From Deltaproteobacteria bacterium (GTDB lineage: Bacteria > Desulfobacterota > Deferrimicrobia > Deferrimicrobiales > Deferrimicrobiaceae), in the NCBI GenBank assembly GCA_016219515.1, contig JACRMU010000141.1, positions 1 through 32,459 on the forward strand: 32,459 nt of DNA, in the 5' to 3' direction. The translations under genes were made by a program, and so were the position numbers. Positions within the stretch are counted from its first letter, which is position 1; every line of letters starts with the position of its first letter. The notes beneath the pieces are model-generated. The model was not told the DNA's origin. It did not search any database and was given only the letters and a program-made list of their open reading frames with translations. Below, piece after piece: positions 1 to 8,251 of this stretch.

Positions 1-383
1 AGGATGTCGGTCTCCGTGAGGATTCCCACCAATCTCCCCTCCTCGACCACGGGGAGGCACCCGATCTTCTTCTCCCGCATGATGAGCGCCGCCTCCTCGA
101 TGGGAGCGGAGGAGGAAACGGTGTATGGCCGCCGCGTCATGATCTGCTTGACCTTCACCTTGTCGAGGAGATAGTAGATCTCCCGGATCTCGAGCGCCGT
201 CGCGGGGGACGGGGATGCCAGCTTGATGTCCCGCTCGGAAACGATCCCCACGAGCTTTTCCCCGTCCTTGAGCACGGGGAGATGCCGGATCTCGCGATCC
301 TTCAGCAGGTCCATCGCCTTCTTCATCGAATCGTTTTCGTCCACGTACACCGGGTTTCGCATCATCCGCTTCGACATGTTCAT
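1..383 (-). CDS. CBS-domain pair protein (3' end cut by window)
   Basis: This is a small protein built of two CBS domains, the fold that usually senses adenosyl nucleotides. The first repeat lies at about residues 5-60 and holds the typical HLPVLKDGEKLVGIVSERDI stretch. The second starts near residue 75 and ends with CLPVVEEGRLVGILTETDI at the window edge, so the C-terminus is missing. The start at 383 is preceded by a strong GGAGGAGG about five bases upstream; an in-frame ATG at 377 is the alternative. It is the last visible gene of a minus-strand run, 34 bases after the membrane-protein gene. No catalytic domain is visible. Stand-alone CBS pairs are usually regulatory, but the partner cannot be told from sequence. 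Confidence 0.85.
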   Translation of the reverse strand, partial: MNMSKRMMRNPVYVDENDSMKKAMDLLKDREIRHLPVLKDGEKLVGIVSERDIKLASPSPATALEIREIYYLLDKVKVKQIMTRRPYTVSSSAPIEEAALIMREKKIGCLPVVEEGRLVGILTETDI

Positions 384-417
384 GACATCCTCCTCCGCCG
401 TACGCCGTTGGGACCGC

Positions 418-993
418 TCATGTGAAATATTGCCGGACCAGGTCGAATGTGTGCGTCAGGTCGACGCCGGACACCAGGAAATAGTGCACTCCGTCCCTCT
501 CCCAGAAGACGAACGAGGTCCCGTCCTTCTCCCACGAGAGGAAGGAGGCCTCCGAAAACATCGCCGAGGGGGCGTCGTTCCCCCGGAGCGGGTCCGGCCG
601 AAGGATCAGGAGCAGCAAGGGCTCCTCGGAAAAGGTGAGATGCACCGCCGCCGCTTTCTGCTTTCCGACCTTCTCGCGGGCCACGCCCTTGTAGGAGAAA
701 AGCCGCTCGTCGCGGGGGAGCGCCACGTTCGCGCCGACCCACTCCCGGATCCGCGTCTCGATCTCCGCGGGATCCCGCGGGGCGGCCTTCACCCTCTCCT
801 TCTTCCCCGCGGCGAAGATCCGCAACGCCTCCCGGGTCATCTCCTCCATCTTCCTCGCCCCCGTCTCCCGGGAGATGTGATACCCCACCACGGCCACCGT
901 CAGGGTCAGAAAGATCAGCACGACCGTCAGGCGGGGGCGGAAGCTCACCAGGCCGAAGAGGGAAGACCGGTCGGAGGGGGCATCACCACTCAA
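418..993 (-). CDS. Small single-pass membrane protein, function unknown
   Basis: This 191-residue protein has one membrane segment (about residues 21-39) after a short N-terminus with two arginines, then a soluble, probably periplasmic, domain. That domain ends in a stretch reminiscent of membrane anti-sigma-like proteins (VSGVDLTHTFDLVRQYFT), but I do not recognise the family with certainty. The best start is TTG at 993, which overlaps the end of the LysM gene by 11 bases. GTG at 948 is an alternative start, just before the membrane segment. The overlap suggests translational coupling to the LysM protein, so the two may work together at the envelope. That is inference. Confidence 0.65.
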   Translation of the reverse strand: MSGDAPSDRSSLFGLVSFRPRLTVVLIFLTLTVAVVGYHISRETGARKMEEMTREALRIFAAGKKERVKAAPRDPAEIETRIREWVGANVALPRDERLFSYKGVAREKVGKQKAAAVHLTFSEEPLLLLILRPDPLRGNDAPSAMFSEASFLSWEKDGTSFVFWERDGVHYFLVSGVDLTHTFDLVRQYFT

Positions 994-3028
994 CGATTTC
1001 CACCCCCAGGTCCCGCATCAGCGCCCTTGTGGCGGAATGTGCCTTCCCGCCGAAAAGCACCGCCTCCCTCGCATTTCTCCGTTCCCGCCACTCCTTCGAC
1101 GTCAGGAACGTCCCGGTTGCCCGCACGGAATATCCTTCCTTCTCTCCGCCGGCGAGAAGGAAATCCCGACGCGCCTCCGAGGAGATCCCTGCCTCCTTGA
1201 GCACCCGCTGGAAGATCCCTTTTCCGGTGTCCTCCTTCGGAACGGGGAATATCCTGTACCCCGAATCCCGGAGCAGCGCCTTCAGGGCCGGCGCCATCCT
1301 GCCGGTGTCCGCGATGTACCGTTTCCCTCCCGTCTCGAACAGCCGCTCGGGCTGGACGACCAGCTGGAAGGGATCCCCCTTCCCGCCGATCTTCAGGCGT
1401 TCCCCTTCCTTCCGCGGGATTCCCAGGAAATCGAGGGCGAAATCGAGGGCCGGGAGCCCGCCGGCGGGAGCCGCCAGCCGGGGCGGAGGATCGCCCGCTT
1501 CCCCCGGATCGCCGAACCCGACCAGGAATCCTTCGAGCGCGCCCGGATCGGTGGCGAACGGAAGGACCCGGATCCCGACCCGGTCCGCGTACCGGAGGAC
1601 GGCGGCGAGGCCCCCGGAAGGTTTTTCCGGGACCTCCTTGATAAGGATCACTTCGCCGGAAAGAAGACTTTCGGAGGTCCGCAGCACCACCCACCGGGCG
1701 GGAAGGGTCACGGACACCTCCTCCGCGATGACCAGCGGGCGGTCAATCCCTTCCTTCACCGAATGGTATCCGGACGCCCGGAGAAGCCGGTGGACGATCT
1801 CCCACGCATCCCGGGTCCCTTCCATCGAGACCACCCGGTAGTTCTTCCACGTCTCCATGATGAGCGCCCGGATATTCGCGGGCAGCGCGCCCCGGGAATC
1901 GATCAGCACCTGGGTCCCGTTCGAGAATCGGGCGACGGGGAAATCTTCCAGGCTCAAGACCACCTCCCCGCCCGAGGGGACCGGCAGGTAGAGCGTCCCC
2001 CGGTCGGCCCACTTCTCCCCCAGCCCCGCGAGGAGGTCGGCCAGCATCCCCCGGTAAGGGGGTTTGGGGGGCGCCAGCACCGGCTCTTCCTTCGCCGGCA
2101 TCTCCGGCTTCGCCGGCCGCGGCCTGACTTCGACCGCCGGAGCGGCTGCCTGCGGAACGAGGGGTACGCGAAGCTGCGCCTCCGGCTTCGCCGGCGCGTC
2201 GACCGCCTTGACCGGTTCCGGTGGAACCTCTTTAGTCAAGGCCACCTGCGGAACTTCCTTTGCCTTGGCCGCCGGCGGGGCCTCTTTCGTCAGGGCCACC
2301 TGCGGTTCCGGGAGGGCTTCTTTGGGAGGAGGGGCCGCCTTCTTCGGAAGCTCCGCCGGCGTTTCCTTCACCGTTTCCGGAAGCACTTTGGGCGCTTCTT
2401 TGGGAACTTCTTTGGGCGCTTCTTTTGGAATCTCTTTCGGCAGCTCCGCCGGCGCCGCTTTCGCGATCTCCTTGTCGAAGTAATTTCCGGTCGGCAGCAG
2501 GATGGTGCTGCCGAGAAGGATGCGGTTCACGTCGCGGACGGACTCGTTCAGCTTCTTGACGACATCGAGGTACTTCGGAAGGTCCCGGCGGGAAACCCCC
2601 CGGGCCGCGAGGAGCCGCGTGAGCGTGTCCCCCTTGGCGACACGGTGGGGAGCGACCTTTCCCTCGACGATCCGGGTATCCTGCGGAGGAGGAGGGGCCG
2701 CCGAGGGGATGAGGATCTTTTGGCCCGCCTTAAGCTTCGCCGGGTCGGTCACCGCGGGGTTGGCGCGGCGGAACTCCCGAAGCATCCTGACGTATTCCGC
2801 GGGGGACAGGACGCCTTTTCCATTGAGGATCTTCCAGAGATTCTCTCCCTGCGCGACGGTATGGACCTCGTAGAAGCTCTTCTTCCCCTCCGAGGTGTCG
2901 GCGAAGACCTTCTTCTCCAGGAAGATTTTCGGGCGCGCCTCTTCCTCCGCAAGGACGACACCCGCCGCAAAAAGGACCGCGGCGGCGAGAACCGCCGCTT
3001 TCAGTACCCTTCGCCCGTGAAAGTGCAT
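983..3028 (-). CDS. Secreted two-LysM protein with novel C-terminal region
   Basis: This 681-residue exported protein has a signal peptide (residues 1-27, ending VVLA), LysM 1 at about 54-108 and LysM 2 at about 127-180. A Pro/Ala/Lys/Glu-rich linker follows at about 185-322, then a C-terminal region of about 355 residues that I do not recognise. LysM domains bind N-acetylglucosamine-containing glycans, so binding to peptidoglycan is expected. The linker contains imperfect repeats (PKEAPKEVPKEAPK and two copies of PQVALTKE). The ATG at 3028 is chosen because GGAGAAG lies directly upstream and a signal peptide follows. Reading further upstream only gives an out-of-frame reading of the preceding gene. 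It overlaps that gene's end by 28 bases. No peptidase or amidase motif is seen. Confidence 0.85.
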   Translation of the reverse strand: MHFHGRRVLKAAVLAAAVLFAAGVVLAEEEARPKIFLEKKVFADTSEGKKSFYEVHTVAQGENLWKILNGKGVLSPAEYVRMLREFRRANPAVTDPAKLKAGQKILIPSAAPPPPQDTRIVEGKVAPHRVAKGDTLTRLLAARGVSRRDLPKYLDVVKKLNESVRDVNRILLGSTILLPTGNYFDKEIAKAAPAELPKEIPKEAPKEVPKEAPKVLPETVKETPAELPKKAAPPPKEALPEPQVALTKEAPPAAKAKEVPQVALTKEVPPEPVKAVDAPAKPEAQLRVPLVPQAAAPAVEVRPRPAKPEMPAKEEPVLAPPKPPYRGMLADLLAGLGEKWADRGTLYLPVPSGGEVVLSLEDFPVARFSNGTQVLIDSRGALPANIRALIMETWKNYRVVSMEGTRDAWEIVHRLLRASGYHSVKEGIDRPLVIAEEVSVTLPARWVVLRTSESLLSGEVILIKEVPEKPSGGLAAVLRYADRVGIRVLPFATDPGALEGFLVGFGDPGEAGDPPPRLAAPAGGLPALDFALDFLGIPRKEGERLKIGGKGDPFQLVVQPERLFETGGKRYIADTGRMAPALKALLRDSGYRIFPVPKEDTGKGIFQRVLKEAGISSEARRDFLLAGGEKEGYSVRATGTFLTSKEWRERRNAREAVLFGGKAHSATRALMRDLGVEIVEW

Positions 3029-3786
3029 ACTTCTCCGTTCAACCCTACCGTCTTGTACATCTTGGGGCTTTGCCACGGCTCGTCGAGAATCCCGTCGTGG
3101 ATCGCCCAGCTCCTGCCGCGCACCGTTCTCCAGTGCTCGGGCTTGCGGAACGGCGTGCTTCCGTCGAGCCGCGCGTGAAGGACCCCGCCGGGACGGAATT
3201 CCCGGTCGATATATTCCATCTTCTCCTTTCCCTGCACGTATTGGAAGCCGCCTCTTTCGTACAGGATCGCGCTGTTGTAGCTCAAGGGCTCGAGAAAGTA
3301 GAACCGGTGCCCGGTGCGGCCGAAGAAATCGTCCCAGCATGCGATGAGGTCCCGCAGGGCCCGGAGTCCTTTGCGGACCTGGGCGGGCGCAAGGCCCGCC
3401 TCCATCGCGCGGATCTCCTCCGGGAGGTTCCGGCGCGCCGTGCCGAAATACGTGTCCTGGCCGTTCTCGTCGACGTCGATGTCGAACCGCTCGCTGCCGG
3501 GGTCGTTCACGATGATGAAGGAGATCTCCATCTGTCCGTACGGCGAGGTGGACACGTCGAGGAAGTAGGCGGGGTCGCGGTCCGCCGGATCGCGCCGCAG
3601 GTCGATCTGGAAGAACGGCATCTCCTCGGGGCAGACGAACTTGACGCACCGCATCCCCGCCGGGTTGAGGTAGCTTTCCGGGTCGATGGAGAACCGTTCG
3701 AGGAACAGGGCCGGGATGAGGCCGGAAAGGAGCCGCTCACGCTCCCTTTCCGGCATCTTGTTGATTTCGTAGACCGAGATGGGCAA
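3001..3786 (-). CDS. Conserved-looking protein of unknown function
   Basis: This is a soluble protein of 261 residues with no signal peptide or membrane segment. It is rich in aromatic and acidic residues. A short stretch near the C-terminal third (SAILYERGGFQYVQGKEKM) resembles the end of a GNAT acetyltransferase fold, but the acetyl-CoA loop is not evident, so I do not assign that function. The likely start is TTG at 3786, with AAGGA about 12 bases upstream; the next in-frame ATG is at codon 11. It lies 8 bases after the acyl-CoA ligase gene and overlaps the LysM gene by 28 bases, so the three are almost certainly co-transcribed. Confidence 0.7.
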   Translation of the reverse strand: MPISVYEINKMPERERERLLSGLIPALFLERFSIDPESYLNPAGMRCVKFVCPEEMPFFQIDLRRDPADRDPAYFLDVSTSPYGQMEISFIIVNDPGSERFDIDVDENGQDTYFGTARRNLPEEIRAMEAGLAPAQVRKGLRALRDLIACWDDFFGRTGHRFYFLEPLSYNSAILYERGGFQYVQGKEKMEYIDREFRPGGVLHARLDGSTPFRKPEHWRTVRGRSWAIHDGILDEPWQSPKMYKTVGLNGEVCTFTGEGY

Positions 3787-3794
3787 GGCGTTGA

Positions 3795-5588
3795 CTAGTC
3801 CTTCTCATAGAGAGCATCGAGAAGCATCCCGTATTTCTGGATGACCACCTTTCGCTTTACTTTCAGCGTGGGCGTCAGCTCCCCCGTCTCCTGGGAAAAA
3901 TCGGTCCCCAGGAGGACGAACTTCTTGATCTGCTCGAAGGATGCGAGCGACCGGTTCATCTCCGCCACGCGGGCGCTCATCATCGACACGACGCGGGGGT
4001 CTTTCGCCAGCGCAACCGGGTCCCGCTCCGCGACGCCGTTCTCCCCCGCCCACTTGACGATCTCCTCCGGGGACAGCGTCAGGAGGGCCGTCAGGTATTT
4101 CTTCCGGTCCCCGTAGACGAACGACTGGCTGACGAACTTGTCGGTCTTGAGCAGGTTCTCGACGTTCTGGGGGGCGACGTTCTTCCCCCCCGAGGTCACG
4201 ATGATGTCCTTTTTCCGGTCCGTGATCCGCAGGAATCCGTCCGCGTCGATCTCCCCGATGTCGCCCGAGTGGAACCACCCCTCCAGGTCGATCGCCTCCC
4301 GCGTCGCCGCCGGATCGCGGAAATACTCCTTGAACACGTGGGGACCCCGGATGAGGATCTCCCCGTCGGCGGCGATCCTGACCTCGGTGCCGGGAAGGGG
4401 CTTGCCGACGGTCCCGAACTTGAAGCTCTCCACCTGGTTCGCCGACACCACGGAGGGGGTTTCCGTCAGGCCATACCCCTCGAGGATGAGGATCCCCATG
4501 GCGTGGAAGAATTCCGCGATCTCCCGGGCGAGGGGCGCTCCCCCCGACACGAAAAAGCGGAGCCGCCCTCCCAGCCGCTCCCGGATCTTCCCGAACACGA
4601 GCCGGTCCGCCAGGGAGAATTTGAACCCGAGCCATCCCCCGACCTTATCGCCGCGCTGCCTGCGCGCGGAAACCTCGCGCCCCACGGAGAGCGCCCACAG
4701 GAAGATCGTTTTCTTCAGCCCCCCCTCCTGGTGCACCTTGCCGAGGACCGCGGCGTAGAATTTCTCGTACAGGCGGGGGACGCTGATCATCATGTGCGGG
4801 CGGACCGCCGGCAGGTCCTCCGCCACCGTCTGGAGGCCGCGGGCGAACCCCGTGACCGCCATCGCGTCGAAGGAGAGGAAATGCTCGAACCGCCCGAGCA
4901 CGTGCGCCAGCGGAAGGAACTGGAGCATGACCGATCCCCTCGGCACATCCACGACCTTCAGGGTGGAGGTCACGTCGAATGCGACGTTGCTGTGCCGGAT
5001 CACGGTTCCCTTCGGGGGGCCGGTGGTCCCGGAGGTGTAGATGATCGTCAGGTCGTCCTCCGGCCGGATCTCCTCCGTACGCGCCTCGAGGGCGCCGGGG
5101 TGCGCGGCGGCGTACGCAGCTCCCTTCTCGCGGAGGCCGGCAAGCCCGATCGCCCCCTCCTTCCCCTCCGGGCTCCCCGTGAAAAGGATCGTTGCGGCAA
5201 GGTCCGGCAGATTTTTCCCGGCGCCGGCCACCTTGTTCCACTGGGACTCGTCCTCGACGAACACTGCGCGCGCGCCTGAATGCGCCAGGATGTACTCCAC
5301 CTGGTCGGGCAGGTTGGACGGGTAGATCGGGACGGTGACGAATCCCCCCAGGATCGCCGCGAAGTCGGAGAGCGTCCACTCCACCCGGGTGGAAGAGAGG
5401 ATCGCCACCTTGTCCCCGCGCGCCAGTCCCAGGCTCATCAGCCCGGAGGCCATCTCCCGGACGGCCGCGCCCACCTCCCGGTAGGACATCGGCTCCCACT
5501 TCCCGTCCCTGGGAACGATGTACCGGGTGTCGTCGCCGCCTTCCGCGACCCGGTTCAGAAACATGCGGCCAATCGTCGTCTCCCTCAT
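3795..5588 (-). CDS. Long-chain fatty-acid-CoA ligase (AMP-forming)
   Basis: This 597-residue enzyme of the ANL superfamily activates fatty acids in two steps, through an acyl-adenylate to acyl-CoA. The ATP-binding loop YTSGTTGPPKG is at about residues 184-194. The A5 region LILEGYGLTETP and the A7/A8 hinge (GWFHSGDIGEIDADG, then ITDRKKDIIVTSGGKN) are intact, so it should be active. The length fits the FadD15/FACS type, which lacks an N-terminal membrane segment. ATG at 5588 is preceded by AAGGGGGAG. It stands 31 bases after the cytochrome gene and 8 bases before the unknown 261-residue protein. The substrate chain length cannot be read from sequence. Confidence 0.93.
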   Translation of the reverse strand: MRETTIGRMFLNRVAEGGDDTRYIVPRDGKWEPMSYREVGAAVREMASGLMSLGLARGDKVAILSSTRVEWTLSDFAAILGGFVTVPIYPSNLPDQVEYILAHSGARAVFVEDESQWNKVAGAGKNLPDLAATILFTGSPEGKEGAIGLAGLREKGAAYAAAHPGALEARTEEIRPEDDLTIIYTSGTTGPPKGTVIRHSNVAFDVTSTLKVVDVPRGSVMLQFLPLAHVLGRFEHFLSFDAMAVTGFARGLQTVAEDLPAVRPHMMISVPRLYEKFYAAVLGKVHQEGGLKKTIFLWALSVGREVSARRQRGDKVGGWLGFKFSLADRLVFGKIRERLGGRLRFFVSGGAPLAREIAEFFHAMGILILEGYGLTETPSVVSANQVESFKFGTVGKPLPGTEVRIAADGEILIRGPHVFKEYFRDPAATREAIDLEGWFHSGDIGEIDADGFLRITDRKKDIIVTSGGKNVAPQNVENLLKTDKFVSQSFVYGDRKKYLTALLTLSPEEIVKWAGENGVAERDPVALAKDPRVVSMMSARVAEMNRSLASFEQIKKFVLLGTDFSQETGELTPTLKVKRKVVIQKYGMLLDALYEKD

Positions 5589-5619
5589 GGCTCCCCCTTC
5601 GCCGATCCGCCGCCCGCCA

Positions 5620-6414
5620 TCAGAGATATTCCACGGCGAGCGTCACGGTGTTGCTTCGCCTCCCCTTGGCGTCCATCACCCATCCCGTGTAGACGACTCG
5701 GTGCTTCTTCCCCGCCGCGGGCGCATCCTCGCTCAGGGTGTAGACCGAATCGCGGGCCTGCCGGTCCCCGTGCGTGCCGTCGTCGTAGAGGATGTTCGTC
5801 CCGAACGTGATATCGCCCGAGTCCACGTCCTTAGCATAGTAATAGAAAAACAGCATGTTTCCGAGGTAGGACTTTCCGGCGGGGATGCGGAACTCTACCG
5901 CCTTGATCTCCAGGCGGCCCTTCTCCCCCTTCATGAGTCGGGTCGGGTACCAGTTCACCTGCGCCAGGATTTCGGAGTCCACGTGGCAGTTGAGGCAGAG
6001 CTGGCGCCCGGAGACCCTCCGTTTCCGGTGCACCCCCTCCTTCTCCATCACGTCGTGGCACGTGACGCAGGTGATCCGGTGGTTCCTGTCCAGCGGCAGG
6101 TCTTCCGATGTTTTCATGTCGGGAGCCAGGGCGATCGTCACGGGATGCATGTGCCGGTACCCCTCGTGGCAGGAGGAGCACAGCACGACGATATCCCCGC
6201 CGAACCGGAGATCGATCCCCCGCCGCTGCCCTTCGGACTCCGGCGGTTTCGCGATGTGGCAGACGATGCAGGATTTGTTGTCCTTCCGCCCGTGGGGGCT
6301 TTCGCCTCCTTTTTCCCTTTGGTCCGCGGACTCCCCCGATACCGCCAGGAACAGCGCCATCGCCCCGGCGAGCGCCGCGCCTGCCCACGTTCCCCGGTTT
6401 CTCGGAGTATCCAT
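5620..6414 (-). CDS. Exported tetraheme c-type cytochrome
   Basis: This 264-residue protein has a signal peptide (about residues 1-30) and four CXXCH heme-attachment motifs: CIVCH (49-53), CSSCH (79-83), CVTCH (116-120) and CLNCH (140-144). Extra histidines nearby (HRMHP-like and NHR) can serve as distal ligands. After the heme region comes about 110 residues with no heme motif, probably a beta-rich domain (for example KHRVVYTGWVMDAKGR). It is expected in the periplasm as an electron carrier; the partner is unknown. The ATG at 6414 has GGGAGCG upstream. It lies 59 bases after the GspE-like gene and probably shares its transcript. The spacing of heme motifs resembles doubled-CXXCH cytochromes, but the subfamily is uncertain. 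Confidence 0.9.
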   Translation of the reverse strand: MDTPRNRGTWAGAALAGAMALFLAVSGESADQREKGGESPHGRKDNKSCIVCHIAKPPESEGQRRGIDLRFGGDIVVLCSSCHEGYRHMHPVTIALAPDMKTSEDLPLDRNHRITCVTCHDVMEKEGVHRKRRVSGRQLCLNCHVDSEILAQVNWYPTRLMKGEKGRLEIKAVEFRIPAGKSYLGNMLFFYYYAKDVDSGDITFGTNILYDDGTHGDRQARDSVYTLSEDAPAAGKKHRVVYTGWVMDAKGRRSNTVTLAVEYL

Positions 6415-6473
6415 CGATTCGCTCCCGCGGATTGGTTTTTACGGGAAAGCGGAACGCATCCGCCTGCGTCTTC

Positions 6474-8144
6474 CTAACGGAAAAACGGCAAGACCTCGTC
6501 GTAGGTCACCATCCCTCGAAGAAGGAGGTCCTCCACCGACCGGATCGCGGAATAGAAATCCTCCTCCAGCAGCCGCCCCAGCTTTTCCTCCAGCCAGACG
6601 TCGGAGGCGACGATGTTCTCCACGCCCGGAGTGAAGGGCAACAGCTCCACGAGCGCCATTTTCCCGGAGTACCCCTTCCCCTTGCAGCGCTCGCAGCCCG
6701 CGGGGACGTAGAACGAGGATTCCTCGATGATCCGTTCCAGGTGCGTCCGGTACCTCTCCCCCACCATCCGGAGAGAGGGCTTGGCGGGCACCGGACGGCG
6801 GCACTCCAGGCAGAGGAGATTGACCAGGCGCTGGTGCATCACCATGCGGACCACGCGCGCGAGGATGAAGGGGTCGACGTCCAGGGAGAGCAGGGTCCGC
6901 AGCGTGCGGTCGAAGTTGAACCGCCGGACGCCGCACAGCACCGTGATCCCGCCCTGTGCCAGGTGGATCAGGTCGGAGAACTCGCCGGGGTCGGAAACGT
7001 GTTCGATCATCAGCGCGTCCGGCTCCAGCGACTCGACCAGGCGCGTCCATTTCCCGCCGAACTGCTGCTCCGCGTCCCGGCGCTCCAGCTGGATGTATCC
7101 CTCGTTCCGGAACTGGAACTGCTCCTCGACGGTCACCACGCGGGTCCCCGTGCGGTAGATTTCCCGCAGCAGCGTGAAGAGGGTCGTGGCCACCCCCTCG
7201 GGGCCGGGAGAGGACACCAGGAAGAAACCGCTCCCCTTGGAAAGGACTTTCCGGGTGATGTCGACCTGCTCCTGGTTCAGCCCGACGGAGTCCAGCGTGA
7301 TCCCCGACTTCTGGTCCGGCAGGACCTTGATGATCGCCTCGACCCCGGAGAGCCCTTGCACGAAACTGAGCCGGAAGGAAGAGACGCCGGAAGCGGATTC
7401 CAGCTGGAAGATCCTCCCGGACACCGCCTCGGGACCCTTGCCCGCTTCCGCCAGGTCCACGAATGCGTCGATGAGGATCCGCCGGAACCGCAACGGGAAG
7501 GAAAGCAGGAGGACGGTCCCCGCCTCGCCCTTCCCCTTCAACAGGACTTTTCCCCCCGCGGGGAACATGCGCACGTTTTCCATCCCCGTCGAGGCGGCGT
7601 ACAGGAGCGCCTTCTCCGCCACCCGGCGCACCCCTCCCTGCGACACCCATTTTTCCGCCTCTTCGCTGCTGATCAGGCCGCCGGACAGGTCCGCCGGGGA
7701 GAGCTGGAAAAGGTCGGGGTAGAAGCGGGAAAGGATCGCCGTCAGGATCCGGCGCGGGCAGATGACGATCCGGACGGAATGGCCGGTCATTTCCTCGACG
7801 GCGGAGAACGCCTCGTGGCAGAACGGATCGGCGACCGCCAGGGTCAGCCGGTCGTTCTCCTGGGCGATCGGGACCATCAGGTTCTCTCTGGCGATCGATT
7901 CGGGGAGGACGTCGCACAGGGACAGGGAAACGGATTCGGGGTCGATCTCGAGGAAGGGGATCCCAAGGGCCTCCGCGAGGATCCATCCCTTCGCGTCGGA
8001 ATGAAGGATGTTTTCCAGGAGCGCGGCTTCGGAGAGCGTGGTCCCCCTGCTTGCGGCCCGCTCCTTCAGGATCTGGATCTCGTCGGACGAAATGAAGCCG
8101 AGCTCGAACAACTTGTCCAGCAGTTCCGTCTGGAAGCCACCCAC
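6474..8144 (-). CDS. GspE/PilB-family protein with degenerate ATPase motifs
   Basis: This 556-residue protein has the layout of type II secretion/type IV pilus assembly ATPases: an N-terminal MshEN/GspE-N domain (about 4-135), a middle domain and a C-terminal RecA-like domain (about 285-556). The tetracysteine zinc site is kept (C445, C448, C484, C487). The nucleotide-binding motifs are not. At 311-322 the P-loop reads SSPGPEGVATTL, so the Walker A lysine and the following Ser/Thr are lost. At 379-385 MIEHVSD replaces the usual MIGEIRD, and the HTND histidine box is absent. It is therefore probably a pseudo-ATPase. The GTG start at 8144 follows AAGGAAAGGA; the in-frame ATG at 8321 would overlap the divergent gene. 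No pilus or secretion genes are adjacent. Confidence 0.85.
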   Translation of the reverse strand: MGGFQTELLDKLFELGFISSDEIQILKERAASRGTTLSEAALLENILHSDAKGWILAEALGIPFLEIDPESVSLSLCDVLPESIARENLMVPIAQENDRLTLAVADPFCHEAFSAVEEMTGHSVRIVICPRRILTAILSRFYPDLFQLSPADLSGGLISSEEAEKWVSQGGVRRVAEKALLYAASTGMENVRMFPAGGKVLLKGKGEAGTVLLLSFPLRFRRILIDAFVDLAEAGKGPEAVSGRIFQLESASGVSSFRLSFVQGLSGVEAIIKVLPDQKSGITLDSVGLNQEQVDITRKVLSKGSGFFLVSSPGPEGVATTLFTLLREIYRTGTRVVTVEEQFQFRNEGYIQLERRDAEQQFGGKWTRLVESLEPDALMIEHVSDPGEFSDLIHLAQGGITVLCGVRRFNFDRTLRTLLSLDVDPFILARVVRMVMHQRLVNLLCLECRRPVPAKPSLRMVGERYRTHLERIIEESSFYVPAGCERCKGKGYSGKMALVELLPFTPGVENIVASDVWLEEKLGRLLEEDFYSAIRSVEDLLLRGMVTYDEVLPFFR

Positions 8145-8165
8145 GTCGGGTCGTCCTTTCCTTTT

Positions 8166-8192
8166 GTTTTCAACTTCTTCTGTTTTCAACTT
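8166..8192. repeat. Two direct 11-base repeats, 16-base period
   Basis: GTTTTCAACTT occurs at 8166-8176 and again at 8182-8192, so the copies sit 16 bases apart in the AT-rich gap between the divergent GspE-like and lipoprotein genes. A run of eight G follows at about 8202-8209. The arrangement could bind a regulator shared by the two genes, but no function is proven. Confidence 0.5.
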
Positions 8193-8251
8193 TATTAAAA
8201 AGGGGGGGGAAAGTAAAATGTTTCGTGATTCCCGATACGATACGGAATTCC

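Noticed and set aside
2200-2460. Tandem DNA repeat or minisatellite
   Set aside because: The repeats are imperfect and follow the reading frame of the Pro/Lys-rich linker of the LysM protein, so they are a protein feature.
1037-3178. A 713-codon open frame on the plus strand
   Set aside because: It lies opposite the LysM gene and its neighbour. Its product is rich in Arg, Pro and Gly with no domain, as expected for an antisense reading of GC-rich coding DNA.
6108-8198. A 696-codon open frame on the plus strand
   Set aside because: It is antisense to the GspE-like gene and the cytochrome start, with no recognisable motif.
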